Counted from the first letter of the stretch, positions 6,436 to 20,047 are shown. The stretch: 64,000 nt of DNA from Hymenobacter baengnokdamensis (GCF_008728635.1 NZ_CP044285.1:868001-932000); one strand, 5' to 3'. The notes: generated from the sequence alone by a model not told the origin. Made by a program: numbers and translations.

Positions 6436-8934
6436 CTATCGACGGGGCTTGCTACGCTCACGGCCGCTACCCTTGCTGCCTTTGTAACTACCGCCTTTGC
6501 TGTTGCCGTCGCGGTTGCGGGCGCTGCGGCCACCGCGGCCGGCTTCGCGCTCGGCGCGCTCGCGCTGCTTCACACTTTCGGGGCGGTTATCGACCAGCTC
6601 CATGTCGATGGTGCGGTCGAGCAGGTTGGCCGAAGTCACGATAACCTGCAGCTCGTCGCCGAACTGGATGATGCGCTTGGAGCCGCGGCCCACTATGCGG
6701 TAGTTTTCTTTATCCAGCTCCCAGGTATCGCCCGGAATATCAGAGATGCGAATCATGCCCTCGCACTTATTCTCTTCAATCTCGACGTAGATGCCCCGCT
6801 CGGTAAGGCCCGATACCACACCGGTAAACTGCTCGCCGATGTGCGTGCCGATGTACTCGACCTGCTTGTACTTGATGCTGGCGCGCTCGGCATTGGCGGC
6901 CAGCTTCTCGCGGGCTGAGGAGTGCTTGCACTCTTCCTCCACGGGCTCCACAGCTACATTCTTGCCGCCTTCCAGGTAGTGTTCCAGCAGGCGGTGGGCC
7001 ATCATATCGGGATAGCGGCGGATGGGCGAGGTGAAGTGCGAGTAGTGCGCAAAGGCCAGCCCGAAGTGCCCCAGCGGCTCGGTAGTATAAATGGCCTTCG
7101 ACATGGAGCGAATGGCCAGGCCCTGAATCACGTTTTGCTCGGCCTTGCCCACCACGTCTTCGCTGAGCTTATTAAGCTCGGTGCTGATTTTTTTCGGATT
7201 AGCCAGGTTGAGCTTGTAGCCGAATTTCTGAGCAAAAAGCGCGAAGTTTTCGAGGCGGTCGGGGTCGGGCGCGTCGTGGGTACGGTACACCATCGTGAAG
7301 CGCGGCTTGGTTTTCTTGAGACCAAACACGAACTCGGCCACCCGCTTGTTGGCAAGCAGCATAAACTCCTCGATGAGCTTGTGCGCGTCCTTGCGCTCCT
7401 TCACGTACACGCCGAGGGGCTTGCCATCAGGACCCAGCTTGAACTTCACTTCCTGGGTTTCGAAGCTGATAGCGCCCTTGCGGAAGCGCTCGGCCGAAAG
7501 CTTTTTGGCCAGCCGGTTGAGCAGGTTGATTTCTTCGGCGTAATCGCCCTCGCCGGTTTCGATGCGCTCCTGGGCTTCCTCGTAGCTGAAGCGGCGGTCG
7601 GAGTGAATGACGGTTTTGCCAAACCACGACTCGTGCAGCTTGCCTTTCTCATCAATCTCAAACACGGCCGAGAACGTTAGCTTATCCTCGTTGGGCCGCA
7701 GCGAGCAGAGGCCATTGGAGAGGTTCTCGGGCAGCATCGGAATCACGCGGTCTACCAGGTACACCGAAGTGGCGCGGCTCTTGCCTTCGCGCTCCAGCTC
7801 GGTTCCCAGCCGCACGTAATGCGTTACGTCGGCAATGTGTACGCCCACTTCATAATGCCCGTTTTCGAGCGTGCGCAGGCTTAGGGCATCGTCAAAGTCC
7901 TTAGCGTCGGCCGGGTCAATGGTGAAGGTGGTAATCGCGCGGAAGTCGCGCCGCCGGGCAATTTCCTCCTGGGTCACTTCGGTCGGAATGGCATCCGCTT
8001 CCGCTTCCACTGCCGACGGAAACTCGAAGGGCAGGCCAAACTCGGCCATGATGGCGTTTATCTCGGCCTCGTTCTGGCCGGCCGCGCCGAAGTTGCGAAT
8101 GACGGTACCAACCGGGTTGCGGCCCTGCCCCTCGTGCTCGGGAAACTCGGTGATGCGCACCAGCACCTTGTCGCCGTTGCGCGAGTCGTGCAGCTCCTGG
8201 GGTGGCACCATTACGTCGAAATACGCCTTGCGGCTATCGGGCTTCACGAAGCCAATGGAGCCCTGCACCTGCAGGCGGCCCACCACTTCGGAGCGCTGGC
8301 GCTTGAGCACTTCCACTACGTCGCCGGTGAGGCGGCCGTCGCGCATGCCGCGCAGCCGCACCCGTACCAGGTCGCCATCCAGGGCGTAGCGCAGCTGGTC
8401 GGTAAACACGCGGATGTCGTCGCCCTGCCCATCTTCGCGCACCACAAAGGCAAAGCGCGGGGTAGCCAACGAAACTGTGCCGATTACGGTATTGCTATCG
8501 CGCACCGGGCGCCGGTCGGGGCCATCGCCCGGATGGTCGAAGCCCGCCGAGCGGCGGCGGTGAATAATAGGGTCCTGCCCAAACTCATCGTCGGGCACTA
8601 TGGCGGCAACTGGCGCTTTTTTAGCCGGTTTCCGGCCCTTGGCGGCGCTGGCGGCTACTTGCAGGTCGGTTGGGTTGGCCAGGCGGTATTCGTCGTTCTG
8701 AAGCAGCTCCAGGCGGCCGGTTTTGCGCAGGGTTTTGAGGTGGGCAAACAGCTCTTCGCGCTGGTCTTTGGTAGTAATGCCGAGGCGGCGCGAAAGCTGG
8801 CGGTAAGCCAGCACCTTGCCGGGGTTATCGGCAAACTGCCGGTACACAATTTCCTGGCTGATGCTGGCCGCGGCAGCGGGAGCCGCCTTCGCGCGAGCGG
8901 CGCGGGGGGCGGCGGGGTCTTGGGGGTTTTTCAT
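6436..8934 (-). CDS. rnr: Ribonuclease R
   Basis: 3'-5' hydrolytic exoribonuclease of the RNase II/R family that degrades structured RNA. The 832-residue product has an N-terminal winged helix (about 27-90), cold-shock domains (about 150-290), the RNB catalytic core with the metal-binding string IDPADAKDFDDAL at about 338-352, and an S1 domain at about 698-780. The tail is rich in Lys, Arg, Gly and Ser, as is common for RNase R. It stands alone, with a perfect inverted repeat just after its stop codon. Confidence 0.96.
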   Translation of the reverse strand: MKNPQDPAAPRAARAKAAPAAAASISQEIVYRQFADNPGKVLAYRQLSRRLGITTKDQREELFAHLKTLRKTGRLELLQNDEYRLANPTDLQVAASAAKGRKPAKKAPVAAIVPDDEFGQDPIIHRRRSAGFDHPGDGPDRRPVRDSNTVIGTVSLATPRFAFVVREDGQGDDIRVFTDQLRYALDGDLVRVRLRGMRDGRLTGDVVEVLKRQRSEVVGRLQVQGSIGFVKPDSRKAYFDVMVPPQELHDSRNGDKVLVRITEFPEHEGQGRNPVGTVIRNFGAAGQNEAEINAIMAEFGLPFEFPSAVEAEADAIPTEVTQEEIARRRDFRAITTFTIDPADAKDFDDALSLRTLENGHYEVGVHIADVTHYVRLGTELEREGKSRATSVYLVDRVIPMLPENLSNGLCSLRPNEDKLTFSAVFEIDEKGKLHESWFGKTVIHSDRRFSYEEAQERIETGEGDYAEEINLLNRLAKKLSAERFRKGAISFETQEVKFKLGPDGKPLGVYVKERKDAHKLIEEFMLLANKRVAEFVFGLKKTKPRFTMVYRTHDAPDPDRLENFALFAQKFGYKLNLANPKKISTELNKLSEDVVGKAEQNVIQGLAIRSMSKAIYTTEPLGHFGLAFAHYSHFTSPIRRYPDMMAHRLLEHYLEGGKNVAVEPVEEECKHSSAREKLAANAERASIKYKQVEYIGTHIGEQFTGVVSGLTERGIYVEIEENKCEGMIRISDIPGDTWELDKENYRIVGRGSKRIIQFGDELQVIVTSANLLDRTIDMELVDNRPESVKQRERAEREAGRGGRSARNRDGNSKGGSYKGSKGSGRERSKPRR

Positions 8935-9127
8935 GGGGTAAAAAAGACGGCCGCCGGACAGCTTGGGGTAAGATTGACGAAGGCGACGCGTGGGTAAATG
9001 TAGAAGCGGGACTTAATCTCCGCTCACCGTATGAACGGCGATAGATAAAGGATGTTCGCAGGGTCTGGAAGACGAGCTTAAACCAGACCGTGCAGCGCAA
9101 GCGGCCAGACAGAAATAAGCCCCGCTA

Positions 9128-10915
9128 CTACCCTACCCGCGCCGGGTCGTCGCTCGGAATCGCAGCCAGCAGCTGCTGCGTGTACGGGTGTTGCGGCCGG
9201 GCGTACACCTCAGCGGCGGGACCACTCTCCACCATTTTGCCCTGGCTCATCACCAGCAGCCGGTCGCTCATAAACCGGGCCACCGACAAGTCGTGGGTAA
9301 TGAAGAGATAGGTGATGCCCAGCTCGCGCTTGAGGTCGTTGAGCAGGTTGAGCACCTGCGCCTGCACCGACACATCGAGGGCCGACACCGACTCATCGCA
9401 CACAATGAGCTTGGGGCGCAGCGCCAGCGCCCGCGCAATGCAGATGCGCTGCCGCTGCCCACCGCTGAACTCGTGCGGGTAGCGCTGCTCGGCATCGTCG
9501 CTCAGGCCCACCGTGCGCAGCAGCTCGCGCACCCTGGCCTTTTGCTCGGTGCGGCTGCCGCCTACCCCGTGCACCCGCAGCGGCTCCAGGATGGCTTCAC
9601 CCACCGTGAGCATGGGGTTCAGGGCCGCGTACGGGTCCTGAAACACGAGCTGAAACTCGCGCCGACGGTGACGCAATTCGCCGGCCGGCAGGCGGGCCAG
9701 GTCAGTGCCTTCAAACAGGATGCGGCCCGCGGTTGGTTCCGTGAGGCGTAGTAAGGCCCGCCCGAGCGTGGTTTTGCCGCAGCCCGACTCGCCTACGAGG
9801 CCCACCGTTTCGCCCGGATAGATAGTAAAGCTGACATCATCAACGGCGCGCACAAACTCGGTAGTGCGCGAGAAAAAGCCTTTGCGCACGGGGAAATACA
9901 CGCGTAGGTTTTCGACTTGCAGAAGCGGCGCGGCGACCGTGGAACATAGATTTTGTTCCACGGGGAACGCTTTGGCAGTGTCAGAATTGCTTCGTAACTG
10001 TGTCACACCGGGCTGCAGGGCCTCCGGGGCTGCTCCGGCAGTTCTGGCTACCAGGTTACCGGCTGCATCAACCACCATAAAATCAGCTACTACCGGCAGG
10101 CGGCTACAGCCAATCGACAGACGCGGCCGGCACGCCAGCAGGCCCCGCGTGTACGGATGTTGGGGCTGGGTAAAGAGGTCGAGTACTGTTCCCTGCTCCA
10201 CTACCCGGCCACGGTACATCACCAGAATGCGGTCGGCAATCTCGGCCACTACCCCCAGGTCGTGGGTGATAAAAAGCACCGCCGTGCCGTGTTCGCGGCG
10301 CAGGTCGCGGATAAGCTGGAGGATGCGCGCCTGCACCGTCACGTCGAGCGCCGTGGTCGGCTCATCGGCAATGAGCAGCGCCGGGCGGCAGGCCATGGCC
10401 ATGGCAATCATCACGCGCTGCTTCTGGCCCCCGCTTATTTCGTGCGGGTAGGCTTTAAAAATCTGGGCCGGGCGCGGCAGCTGCGCCTCGGTAAACAACT
10501 CGATGGTGCGGGCTTCGGCCTCCTTCCTGCTCAGTGAAGTATGCAAAAGCAGGGCCTCCACCACCTGGTAGCCGCAGGTCAGCACGGGGTTCAGGGAGGT
10601 CATGGGCTCCTGAAAAATCATGCTGATGTCGTTGCCCCGCACCTGCTGCAGCTGCGCTTCGCTGAGCTGGAGCAGGTCCACTTCACCCAGCTTTTCCGAT
10701 TCGAACCGGGCACTGCCCTTTTCGATATGCGCGGCCGGCTTTTGCAGCAGGCCCAGCAGCGCCAGCGAGGTTACCGACTTGCCCGAGCCCGACTCGCCCA
10801 CAATCGCTACTACCTCTCCCCTGTTCACCTCAAACGACACGCCCGCCACGGCGCGGGTACTGCCGCGCTGCGAATGAAAGTCGATGGTGAGGTCCTGAAC
10901 GGAGAGGAGCGGCAT
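9128..10915 (-). CDS. Fused oligopeptide/dipeptide ABC transporter ATP-binding protein (DppD-DppF type)
   Basis: One 595-residue polypeptide carries two complete ABC ATPases. Half 1 has Walker A GESGSGKS at about 39-46 and signature ISGGQKQR near 159; half 2 has Walker A GESGCGKT at about 374-381 and signature FSGGQRQR near 482. Each half ends in the oligo/dipeptide C-terminal extension with HPYT. This corresponds to separate DppD and DppF in many bacteria. The linker (about 290-330) is variable. No permease or binding protein adjoins it; a lone permease gene lies about 44 kb away. An AT-rich dyad separates it from lspA. Confidence 0.94.
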   Translation of the reverse strand: MPLLSVQDLTIDFHSQRGSTRAVAGVSFEVNRGEVVAIVGESGSGKSVTSLALLGLLQKPAAHIEKGSARFESEKLGEVDLLQLSEAQLQQVRGNDISMIFQEPMTSLNPVLTCGYQVVEALLLHTSLSRKEAEARTIELFTEAQLPRPAQIFKAYPHEISGGQKQRVMIAMAMACRPALLIADEPTTALDVTVQARILQLIRDLRREHGTAVLFITHDLGVVAEIADRILVMYRGRVVEQGTVLDLFTQPQHPYTRGLLACRPRLSIGCSRLPVVADFMVVDAAGNLVARTAGAAPEALQPGVTQLRSNSDTAKAFPVEQNLCSTVAAPLLQVENLRVYFPVRKGFFSRTTEFVRAVDDVSFTIYPGETVGLVGESGCGKTTLGRALLRLTEPTAGRILFEGTDLARLPAGELRHRRREFQLVFQDPYAALNPMLTVGEAILEPLRVHGVGGSRTEQKARVRELLRTVGLSDDAEQRYPHEFSGGQRQRICIARALALRPKLIVCDESVSALDVSVQAQVLNLLNDLKRELGITYLFITHDLSVARFMSDRLLVMSQGKMVESGPAAEVYARPQHPYTQQLLAAIPSDDPARVG

Positions 10916-10925
10916 TTAGCGTATT

Positions 10926-10941
10926 TTTATTATATAATAAA
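10926..10941. other. AT-only perfect palindrome between lspA and the ABC gene
   Basis: TTTATTATATAATAAA is a 16-base perfect palindrome in a 30-base spacer. It could be a weak terminator for lspA or part of the promoter of the ABC gene. The sequence alone does not decide. Confidence 0.4.
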
Positions 10942-10945
10942 TATT

Positions 10946-11635
10946 CTATATAAATTCTGTAGTATCGACCGGGGCCACTACGGCATTTTGCGCCTGCGTT
11001 TGCTTGAAAAACCGGCCTTGCAGCAGCAGAATCAGTGCCACGCCGATGAAAATAGAAGAATCAGCCAAATTGAAGATAGGCCAGAGCGACACGTACTTCC
11101 CTCCTACCAGCGGCCAGGCAGCGGGCAGAAAGCCCTCGTAGATATCGACATAAATCATGTCGATAACCTGCCCGAAAAACCAGGGCGTGGGCGAGCCAAA
11201 GGGCGCATTATGGTAGATAACACCGTAGAAAACCGAGTCGACTACGTTGCCCACGGCCCCGCCCAGAATAAGCGCCATGCAGGCAATAAAGCCCGCAGCC
11301 GCCCGATGCCGCCACAAATACACGATGTAATAGCTGATGCCGCCGGCCGCCAGCAGCCGAAACGCCGTGAGCACCAGCTTGCCGTAGGGCGGGGGCAGCA
11401 GCTCGACCCCGAAAGCCATACCGGGGTTAAGCGTATAGTGCAGCTTAAACCAGTGGCCGATGAGCGAAATCTCGCCGGCGAGCCCCGGCTGCATATGCTT
11501 ATGCACCAGATATTTAGAAAGCTGGTCGAGGCCAATAACCAGCAACGCCAGCAGGAAAAAAGGCAAAACGCTACCCCGGCGCGCCGGGTAGTGCGGGGGC
11601 TGATAAGAGGAATCCACGGATAAGTCGGTCGGCAC
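10946..11635 (-). CDS. lspA: Lipoprotein signal peptidase (SPase II)
   Basis: Inner-membrane aspartic protease that removes signal peptides from prolipoproteins. The catalytic aspartates are visible in GNVVDS (D133) and FNLADSS (D192), and the GLDQLSK motif is at about 35-41. At 229 residues it is longer than the roughly 160 of proteobacterial LspA. The extra length is an N-terminal tail and an insertion between the two Asp motifs, as usual in Bacteroidota. It lies downstream of ileS, as in many bacteria, but an intrinsic terminator separates the two. Confidence 0.95.
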   Translation of the reverse strand: MPTDLSVDSSYQPPHYPARRGSVLPFFLLALLVIGLDQLSKYLVHKHMQPGLAGEISLIGHWFKLHYTLNPGMAFGVELLPPPYGKLVLTAFRLLAAGGISYYIVYLWRHRAAAGFIACMALILGGAVGNVVDSVFYGVIYHNAPFGSPTPWFFGQVIDMIYVDIYEGFLPAAWPLVGGKYVSLWPIFNLADSSIFIGVALILLLQGRFFKQTQAQNAVVAPVDTTEFI

Positions 11636-11725
11636 AGGTGAAACTCGGGTTGCTTTGTACTGTTTTATACCGAATTAGAAGGTTTCAAAACCTTTAAAAG
11701 CGGCGAAAAATTGGCTTTGTACGAA

Positions 11726-11760
11726 AGAAAACCCGGCCGCATCCTCCGATGCAGCCGGGC
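11726..11760 (-). terminator. Intrinsic terminator of ileS
   Basis: On the minus strand a GC-rich stem (CCCGGCTGCATC pairing with GATGCGGCCGGG) is followed by TTTTCTTTC, directly after the ileS stop codon. Confidence 0.85.
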
Positions 11761-11769
11761 CTCTTACAC

Positions 11770-15162
<3,393 letters not shown>

Positions 15163-15183
15163 TGCTATCAGCTATTCATCGCC

Positions 15184-15277
15184 CGTCATGCTGAGCTTGT
15201 CGAAGCATCTCTACCGCGCCGTTGGATTAGTGACCCTAACGGCGTGGTAGAGATGCTTCGACAAGCTCAGCATGACG
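15184..15277. repeat. Perfect 32-bp inverted repeat upstream of ileS
   Basis: Arms at 15184-15215 and 15246-15277 are exact complements (core CATGCTGAGCTTGTCGAAGC). They enclose about 30 bases with a further inner complementarity. It sits between ileS and the MMPL gene, with no open frame. It resembles dispersed palindromic repeats found in Bacteroidota genomes; copy number cannot be judged from one window. Confidence 0.9.
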
Positions 15278-15303
15278 TTCTTTTTGCTTTAATTCAGGTA
15301 GTG

Positions 15304-17790
15304 CTAAGTCGTTTTTACTTTGGCCCGCTCTACGCTCAGGCGTTGCAGATTCTGGTCCATGTCGTCGTCTTCCTCGTGGTAGTTATCGTCGTAGTGGCGG
15401 ATAGGGGCGTTGTCCGGGATTTTCTCGTCCTTGCCGTGCTCAAAGGTCACGAGCAGCGCGGGAAGCAGCACGAGGTTGGAGAAATTAGTTATCAGCAGCG
15501 ACGCTCCCATGAGCACACCCAGCGCCTTGGTGCCGCCAAACTCGCTGAAGGCGAAGATGCTAAAGCCAATAAAAAGCACAATACTGGTGTATATCATACT
15601 GGTACCCGCCTCGCTCAGCGTATTGGTAATGGCATCGGTAACCGTGCGGCCGGCCATGGCCATCTCCTGCCGGAACTTGGCCAGCAGGTGAATGGAGTTA
15701 TCGCCATCAATACCCAGCGCAATCACGAAAATGAGGGCCGTACTAGGCTTGAGCGCGATGCCGAAATACCCCATAATGCCGGCCGTGAGGGCCAGGGTAA
15801 ACAGGTTAGGCGTGAGGGCATAAAAGATGGTACGAAACGAGCGGAACAGCAGCAGTACCACCACCGCTACCAGCCCGAAGGCCCACATCAGGCTTTCGCG
15901 CAGCGTGCCGATAACGTACTCGTTGCCTTTGGTAAAGATGACCGTGGTGCCGGTGCGCGTCACTTTCATGCCCGAATTGGCGAAGATGCGCTTCATGGCC
16001 GGCTCAATGCGGCGCATTATCAGCGTATCGAGCTTGTGCGAGCCAATGTCGGCTATTTTGAGGCTGATACGGGCTTTTTGCGAGTTCTTATCGACGAAGC
16101 TGTTGAGCAGCTTGTTCATCGAGCTGCCGGCCGTGCCCTGGGCGGCCGTGGTTTTGGTCGAGTCGGGGCTAGCTTTGGCTGTACTCCCCTGGGAGTTGGC
16201 CAGGTAGCTCAGGATGAAGTTCTTATCATCATTATTGGGCAGGCGGTAAAACTCGGGCTGCCCGTTGTAGAATGCCTGGGTCGCCGCCTTGATAAAGGTA
16301 ACTATGCTGATGGGCGGCGAAAGCTCGGGCTGAGTGCGCAGGAAGCGCTCGAACTGGTCGATTTTCTGCAGATTGGGCAGCTTGAGCAGGCCCTTGGGCT
16401 TGCCGGTATCTACCACAAACTCGAGCGGCATTACGCCGCTGAAGTGCGCCTGAAAGAAATCCAAATCGGTATTGACCGAGCTGGATTTGGGCAGGTCATC
16501 CACCATAAACGACACGGCCTCAATCTTACGAATACCTACGCCCGCGATAACGAGCAAACCCAGCGCTGCCAGGTAAATCGTGCCGCGCTTGTGCAGCACA
16601 ATGTGGTCGAGAAAGTGGACAATGCCCAGCAAGGGCTTCGAGTCGAGGTGTTCGAGCTGCTTTTCGGTAGGCGGCGGCAGATAAGTAAACACCGCCGGAA
16701 TCATGATAAAGCTGATGATGAAGGCGATGAAGATGTTAATCGTCGCCACCATGCCAAACTGGTAAAGAATGGCAATATCGGTAAAAGTGAATACCACGAA
16801 GCCAATGGCCGTGGTCGTATTATTCATGAGCGTGATGAGGCCGATTTTGCGGATTACCCGCGTCATGGCCAGTATCTGGTTGCCCGATTTGCGGTAGTCG
16901 TAGTGGTAGCGCGAGAGCAGGTACGTGCAGTTGGGCACCCCGATTACCACCAGAATACTCGGGATGAGGCCCGTAAGCAGGTTTATCTTATATCCTAAAA
17001 GCACTATACTCCCCACGCAGCAAATCATCACGATGACAACTACCAGCAGCGGAAAAACCACGGCCGACCACGTTCTGAAGAACAGAAACAGCGTGATACC
17101 CATCACGATAACTACCAGCATGGCGAAGAACTTCATCTCGCCGGCCACTTTGCTCGTCATCGTGGAGCGCACGTAGGGCAGGCCGGCGTAGTGCATCTTG
17201 ATGCGGGTATTCTTCTCAAACCGCTCGGCGTGGCCCAGAATATGGTTCATCACGGCCTGCCGGCGGTTGGAGTTCAGGTACCTGGGGTCGAGGGTGACGG
17301 CCAGCAGCGTGGCGCCGGTGCGCGGGGCAATAATCTGCCCTTTATAAAACTCGATGCTGTTGACCACCCGCATCAGCGAGTCGAGCTCGTGCTGCGAGCG
17401 CGGCGCCGCCTTGAAGATGGGCGTGGTCACAAACTTCGAATTGACCGTATCCTTTTCAATCTGGATAAGGCGCGTTATGCCGAGCACACCGCTCACCCCT
17501 TCCACTTTGGCCAACGTATCGGTGAGCTGGTGCAGCTGGTTGAACTTGGCCAGCTGGTACACCGAGCTGTCCTGCATCCCGAGCACGAGAATGTTGCCAT
17601 CTTCGCCAAAAGTCTTTTTGAACTGCTGGAAGTACACCATGTCGGGGTCCTTCGGGCTCACCACCTGGGCAAAGTCGTAGGTCATCTCCACATCTTTGGC
17701 CTCCCAGGCCATAAACACGGTAAACACGGCAATCAGGCCCAGCAGCCACTGCCGGTACTTGATGATACAGAGGGCGATATGTCCCCACAT
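15304..17790 (-). CDS. RND/MMPL-family transporter
   Basis: 828 residues with the two-repeat RND architecture: an N-terminal helix at about 13-30, a periplasmic domain, six helices (about 215-405), a second periplasmic domain (about 440-640) and six more helices to about 790. The MMPL hallmark around the central Asp residues is visible as IALGIDGDNSIH. The periplasmic domains are smaller than in AcrB, so this fits the HpnN/MMPL group that exports lipids or hydrophobic compounds. The substrate is unknown. The DUF5615 gene ends 4 bases before its start, so read-through from that side is likely. Confidence 0.9.
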   Translation of the reverse strand: MWGHIALCIIKYRQWLLGLIAVFTVFMAWEAKDVEMTYDFAQVVSPKDPDMVYFQQFKKTFGEDGNILVLGMQDSSVYQLAKFNQLHQLTDTLAKVEGVSGVLGITRLIQIEKDTVNSKFVTTPIFKAAPRSQHELDSLMRVVNSIEFYKGQIIAPRTGATLLAVTLDPRYLNSNRRQAVMNHILGHAERFEKNTRIKMHYAGLPYVRSTMTSKVAGEMKFFAMLVVIVMGITLFLFFRTWSAVVFPLLVVVIVMICCVGSIVLLGYKINLLTGLIPSILVVIGVPNCTYLLSRYHYDYRKSGNQILAMTRVIRKIGLITLMNNTTTAIGFVVFTFTDIAILYQFGMVATINIFIAFIISFIMIPAVFTYLPPPTEKQLEHLDSKPLLGIVHFLDHIVLHKRGTIYLAALGLLVIAGVGIRKIEAVSFMVDDLPKSSSVNTDLDFFQAHFSGVMPLEFVVDTGKPKGLLKLPNLQKIDQFERFLRTQPELSPPISIVTFIKAATQAFYNGQPEFYRLPNNDDKNFILSYLANSQGSTAKASPDSTKTTAAQGTAGSSMNKLLNSFVDKNSQKARISLKIADIGSHKLDTLIMRRIEPAMKRIFANSGMKVTRTGTTVIFTKGNEYVIGTLRESLMWAFGLVAVVVLLLFRSFRTIFYALTPNLFTLALTAGIMGYFGIALKPSTALIFVIALGIDGDNSIHLLAKFRQEMAMAGRTVTDAITNTLSEAGTSMIYTSIVLFIGFSIFAFSEFGGTKALGVLMGASLLITNFSNLVLLPALLVTFEHGKDEKIPDNAPIRHYDDNYHEEDDDMDQNLQRLSVERAKVKTT

Positions 17791-17794
17791 AAGC

Positions 17795-18151
17795 TTAGAA
17801 GATTAGCGAAGCAGATTCAACTACTTCAATGCAGTCGGGAAAGATGCGTACCAAGCGGCAGTCAGGCTGCCTGCTAGCATCGCGGGCGGCGGCCCACCAG
17901 TGTTGCAAAATGCTCCACATTTCTTGGCGTGAGGCCCGACCCACACACAAAATGATTACAACCGGCGGCCCACTGACTAAAGCCAGTTTCTCAAAATCGC
18001 CGTCCTTGGTTACGATGGTTAAGTTATGTGCATGAGCATAGTTCCACACTAAGCTGTTGTGCCATTCATCATCAGGCAGAAAGATACAGGATTCGTTATG
18101 CCAGAAGCGCAACCGCTTGGGTAGATTAGCATCAATCAGAAATTCAGGCAT
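17795..18151 (-). CDS. DUF5615 PIN-like protein (putative toxin)
   Basis: 118 residues. The acidic positions of the PIN-like DUF5615 family are present: LIDANLP at residues 5-11, DDEWHNS near 27-33, and IVTKDGDF at about 48-55. PVVIILCVG follows. The family is often paired with DUF433 proteins and is predicted to be a ribonuclease toxin, which is inference here. The upstream DUF433 gene completes the pair. The toxin start lies 65 bases after the DUF433 stop, so the spacing is looser than usual. Confidence 0.8.
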   Translation of the reverse strand: MPEFLIDANLPKRLRFWHNESCIFLPDDEWHNSLVWNYAHAHNLTIVTKDGDFEKLALVSGPPVVIILCVGRASRQEMWSILQHWWAAARDASRQPDCRLVRIFPDCIEVVESASLIF

Positions 18152-18216
18152 TTATCTGTTATTTACAACCTATACGCCTTCTTTGCCGAGCCCGTTACTG
18201 CACCCGCAAGAAGAAT

Positions 18217-18465
18217 TCAAGCCGCAGCTGGCAAATAGACGCGATGGTGTAAAGCTTCAAGAGCAGTTTTCAAAGCAAAATGCTGACATGCCTCAATATC
18301 TGCCAGTTCCAGAAAATCATAGTCCTCTAGTATCTCCTCCGGCTTATCACCAGCCGCCAGAAACTCCAACACAGTCTGCACTGTAAGGCGCTTGCCTCGA
18401 ATGGTCGGCTTACCCCCGCACAAGTCGGGGTGAACGGTAATACGGTCGTGAATGTAGCGCAGCAT
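18217..18465 (-). CDS. DUF433 family putative antitoxin
   Basis: 82 residues. The family core is clear: the motif HPDLCGGKPTIRGKRLTV at residues 12-29, then LEFLAAGDKPEEILEDYDFL and a DIEACQHFAL helix. DUF433 proteins carry a winged-helix-like fold and act as antitoxins to DUF5615 or similar partners. It is the first gene of the leftward pair, which fits transcription-coupled antitoxin-first order. It lies just downstream of glyS on the same strand. Confidence 0.85.
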   Translation of the reverse strand: MLRYIHDRITVHPDLCGGKPTIRGKRLTVQTVLEFLAAGDKPEEILEDYDFLELADIEACQHFALKTALEALHHRVYLPAAA

Positions 18466-18520
18466 AATGAGAAACAGCTAAGAATGAAGCGTAACGTAGC
18501 TCAGGGGCAGAAGGTGCACC

Positions 18521-20032
18521 CTACAGCTTGGCAAACACCGTCTTGAAACTCACGGCGTCCCCAATGTAGCTCCGCAAGGCGCTGATGGGCATCCGGGTTT
18601 GCGCGCGGGTGTCGCGGTGGCGCACCGTCACGGTATCGTCTTCCAGGGTCTGGCCATCGACTACAATACAAAAGGGCGTCCCGATTAGGTCCTGGCGGGT
18701 GTAGCGCTTGCCGATGGCATCCTTGTCTTCGATTACCAGGCGGAAGTCGAAGCGCAGGTCGTCGAAAATCTGCTGGGCTTTTTCGGGCATGCCGTCCTTG
18801 CGCACCAGCGGGAAGATGGCCGCCTTGATGGGTGCCACCGCCGGGTGCAGCTTCAGCACGGTGCGCTGCTTGGTGGTTTGGGCGTCGCCCTCCCCTTCCG
18901 TGATGGTTTCTTCCTGGAACGCCTGGCAGAGCGTGGCCAGAAACAGGCGGTCAGCCCCTACTGAGGTTTCAACTACGTAGGGCACGTAGTTGCCGTAGGG
19001 CTTGCCGGTGGCCTCGTCGATGTCGTTGTCGAAATACTGCTGCTTCTTGCGGCTCAGGTGCTGGTGCTGGGTCAGGTCGAAGTCAGAGCGCGAGTGGATG
19101 CCCTCAATTTCCTTGAAGCCGAAGGGAAACTCGTACTCAATGTCCACAGCGGCCTTGGCGTAGTGGGCCAGCTTGTCGTGGTCGTGGAAGCGCAGCTTGT
19201 CGGCCGGCAGGCCGATGGCCTCGTGAAAGCGGCGGCGGGCGGCCTTCCAGGTGTCGTACCACTCCCCTTCCGTGCCGGGCCGCACGAAAAACTGCATCTC
19301 CATCTGCTCGAACTCGCGCATCCGGAAAATGAACTGCCGGGCCACAATCTCGTTGCGGAAGGCCTTGCCGATTTGGGCAATGCCGAACGGAATTTTCATC
19401 CGGGCCGACTTCTGCACGTTCAGGAAGTTAACAAAAATACCCTGGGCCGTTTCGGGCCGCAGGTACACGGGCGGCGCGTCCGAGTCGACGGCCGAGCCCT
19501 GCGTGGAAAACATCAGGTTGAACTGGCGTACTTCCGTCCACTTGCCGGTGCCGGAAACGGGGCACAGAATCTTCTCATCGATGATGAGCTGGCGCACGCC
19601 GGCCAGGTCGTTGGCGGTGAGCAGGCGGCCCAGCTCGGTGGTGAGGGCGGCGCCCCGCGCCGGGTCGCCGGCCTTTTCGTACTCGGCGGCTTTCTCTTCG
19701 AGCAATACATCGGCGCGGTAGCGCTTCTTACTGTCGAGGTTATCGATGAGCGGGTCGTTGAAGCCCGCTACGTGGCCGCTGGCCTCCCAGGTTTGCGGAG
19801 CCATGAAGATGGCGGCGTCGAGGCCTACCACGTTGCCGTGCAGCTGGGTCATGGCTTCCCACCACAGGCGCTTGAGGTTGTTTTTCAGCTCCACGCCGTT
19901 GGGGCCGTAGTCGTACACGGCGGCTAGGCCATCGTAGATTTCCGAAGACTGGAACACGAAGCCGTATTCCTTGGCGTGGGCAACGATATCTTTTAGCTGG
20001 GTGCTTTCGGGGGCAGTAGTGGGCTTGCTCAT
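18521..20032 (-). CDS. glyS: Glycyl-tRNA synthetase (dimeric, class II)
   Basis: 503 residues from the ATG chosen here. Class II motifs are present: QIGKAFRNEI, RMREFEQMEMQFF and the C-terminal VVETSVGADRLFL, followed by the anticodon-binding domain (PIKAAIFPLV onward). The frame stays open for 50 more codons upstream, but those codons lie inside an inverted-repeat element and look unlike the family, so the internal ATG is preferred. This is the single-chain alpha2 form used by Bacteroidota, not the alpha/beta GlyQS pair. Confidence 0.95.
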   Translation of the reverse strand: MSKPTTAPESTQLKDIVAHAKEYGFVFQSSEIYDGLAAVYDYGPNGVELKNNLKRLWWEAMTQLHGNVVGLDAAIFMAPQTWEASGHVAGFNDPLIDNLDSKKRYRADVLLEEKAAEYEKAGDPARGAALTTELGRLLTANDLAGVRQLIIDEKILCPVSGTGKWTEVRQFNLMFSTQGSAVDSDAPPVYLRPETAQGIFVNFLNVQKSARMKIPFGIAQIGKAFRNEIVARQFIFRMREFEQMEMQFFVRPGTEGEWYDTWKAARRRFHEAIGLPADKLRFHDHDKLAHYAKAAVDIEYEFPFGFKEIEGIHSRSDFDLTQHQHLSRKKQQYFDNDIDEATGKPYGNYVPYVVETSVGADRLFLATLCQAFQEETITEGEGDAQTTKQRTVLKLHPAVAPIKAAIFPLVRKDGMPEKAQQIFDDLRFDFRLVIEDKDAIGKRYTRQDLIGTPFCIVVDGQTLEDDTVTVRHRDTRAQTRMPISALRSYIGDAVSFKTVFAKL

Positions 20033-20047
20033 AAGCAGCAAAGGTAG

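Noticed and set aside
9954..9969. parS-like string TGTTCCACGGGGAACG
   Set aside because: Three or more mismatches to canonical parS and located inside the coding linker of the fused ABC ATPase, so coding constraint can explain it.
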